In this document: positions 6,813-7,527 of the stretch, piece by piece
Layout: every line of letters begins with the position of its first letter
Numbering within the stretch: position 1 is the stretch's first letter
Source of the DNA: Verrucomicrobiota bacterium
GTDB taxonomy: Bacteria > Verrucomicrobiota > Verrucomicrobiia > Chthoniobacterales > UBA10450
Assembly (NCBI GenBank): GCA_003219225.1
Contig: QHPZ01000210.1
Coordinates: 1-7,527 of the forward strand
DNA: 7,527 nt
Reading direction: 5' to 3'
Program-made: the position numbers and the translations under genes
Notes under the pieces: model-generated
Told to the model about the DNA's origin: nothing
Databases searched by the model: none
What the model saw: only the letters and a program-made list of their open reading frames with translations

Positions 6813-7527
6813 TTAGTCTTTGTACGGATCAACAATATCGCGTCCCGCCATGGCAACGCCGATCGGATGCAGCGTGTGCAGGACGCGAATCGTGCCGGCG
6901 TGCGCCGCCAGCACATCCGGCAAACGCCGGTAGGCTTGTGGCGCCTCGTCCAGATCGCCGCCGCGCAAAACAATATGTCGATCTCGCAACCACTTCATCA
7001 TCTCGTCGTGCCTGACGAGTCCGTCCTGCCGGATGCGTTTGTTGCCGACCTTGATGAATTTCCCTTTCGCCGCGGTGCGCGACATGATCCGCCCCGCGCC
7101 GTGAATCGTCGAAAATAATGCCTGGCGCGATCCCTTCTGCCCGGGAAACGCCGGCGTCGCTCCCTTGCGCACGACCCAATATTCCTCGCCATTATGTTTC
7201 TCGCGCCAGGCGAAGTTGTGATGATTGTGCACTTCTTCGAGAATTTTGGCGTGAAGAATTTCCCTCGCGACGTGCCGCGCGACGGCTTCGCGTCCCGCGT
7301 AGGCGTAACGGCCGGCCAAATGCATTCCGGCAAGATAGTCCTGGCCGATCGCTGATTTTTCGTCGATCACCGTTGGCGACACATCCATTCCGTCTTTGCC
7401 GCCGGCGGCTTTTAAAAAATGCGTGGCCGTTTTATGTCCCAGGCCGCGCGATCCGAAATGCACGCCCACCCAGACCCGGTCCTCTTCGTCAGCAAAAATG
7501 TCGACGTAATGATTGCCGCCGCCGACC
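6813..7527 (-). CDS. rtcB: RtcB-family RNA ligase, C-terminal part (5' end cut by window)
   Basis: The frame is open to the right edge; 237 C-terminal residues are visible and the GTG at 7469 is internal, not the start. RtcB joins RNA 2',3'-cyclic-phosphate or 3'-phosphate ends to 5'-OH ends using GTP and Mn2+, through a guanylylated histidine. Family motifs in order: GGGNH (visible residues 2-6), VHFGSRGLGHK (22-32), HNHHNFAW (100-107), RKGATPAF (120-127), HGAGR (142-146, with the nucleophile histidine H142) and DEAPQAY (192-198), ending GVAMAG...DPYKD. The N-terminal metal-binding Asp/Cys motif lies outside the window. Oddly, 'PGQKG' runs straight into 'SRQALFSTIHGAGR': in relatives I recall about 20 residues between these, containing the Gly-(Ser/Thr)-Met loop that contacts GMP. 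The reading frame is intact across the junction. Activity is therefore uncertain. No archease or RtcA gene is seen nearby. It is convergent with the phosphoesterase. Confidence 0.92.
   Translation of the reverse strand, partial: VGGGNHYVDIFADEEDRVWVGVHFGSRGLGHKTATHFLKAAGGKDGMDVSPTVIDEKSAIGQDYLAGMHLAGRYAYAGREAVARHVAREILHAKILEEVHNHHNFAWREKHNGEEYWVVRKGATPAFPGQKGSRQALFSTIHGAGRIMSRTAAKGKFIKVGNKRIRQDGLVRHDEMMKWLRDRHIVLRGGDLDEAPQAYRRLPDVLAAHAGTIRVLHTLHPIGVAMAGRDIVDPYKD

Noticed and set aside
6801..7118. 105-codon + strand frame opposite the RtcB gene
   Set aside because: It is antisense to conserved RtcB sequence and resembles no known protein.

Overview
The window is a bacterial chromosomal segment of fairly high GC content, densely coded, with six protein genes (two cut by the window edges). 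No RNA gene, CRISPR array, transposase or phage gene is visible. The mix of long tandem-TPR proteins, an AI-2E-family permease and a bacterial RtcB, together with the GC-rich codon use and weak Shine-Dalgarno sequences, would fit a soil or freshwater Verrucomicrobiota-like bacterium. That placement is a low-confidence impression: no marker gene here settles it.

Left half (1-5172), all on the + strand: the end of a large TPR solenoid protein, an AI-2E family transporter with an unusually long Ala/Pro-rich loop, and a single-pass, membrane-anchored TPR protein with a Pro/Ser/Thr-rich tail. The gaps are 112 and 68 bases, so co-transcription is possible. The set reads as a cell-envelope cluster (two protein-protein scaffolds around an integral membrane protein), but no precise substrate can be read from sequence.

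Right half (5126-7527): a Pol-beta-type nucleotidyltransferase on the - strand, whose last 47 bases overlap the end of the TPR gene in convergent orientation; a divergently transcribed calcineurin-like metallophosphoesterase on the + strand, separated by 80 bases; and the C-terminal part of an RtcB-family RNA ligase on the - strand, convergent with the phosphoesterase. Between the last two lies a compact inverted array of 14-base units around a short palindrome, probably a bidirectional terminator and/or a dispersed intergenic repeat.

The two most notable points are (i) the RtcB homologue, which keeps the metal-binding and nucleophile motifs but appears to lack about 20 residues that in relatives form the GMP-contacting loop just before the catalytic HGAGR motif, and (ii) the side-by-side placement of a nucleotidyltransferase, a phosphoesterase and an RNA ligase. 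These chemistries could belong together in RNA end processing, although the gene orientations do not form an operon, so the link is a hypothesis.
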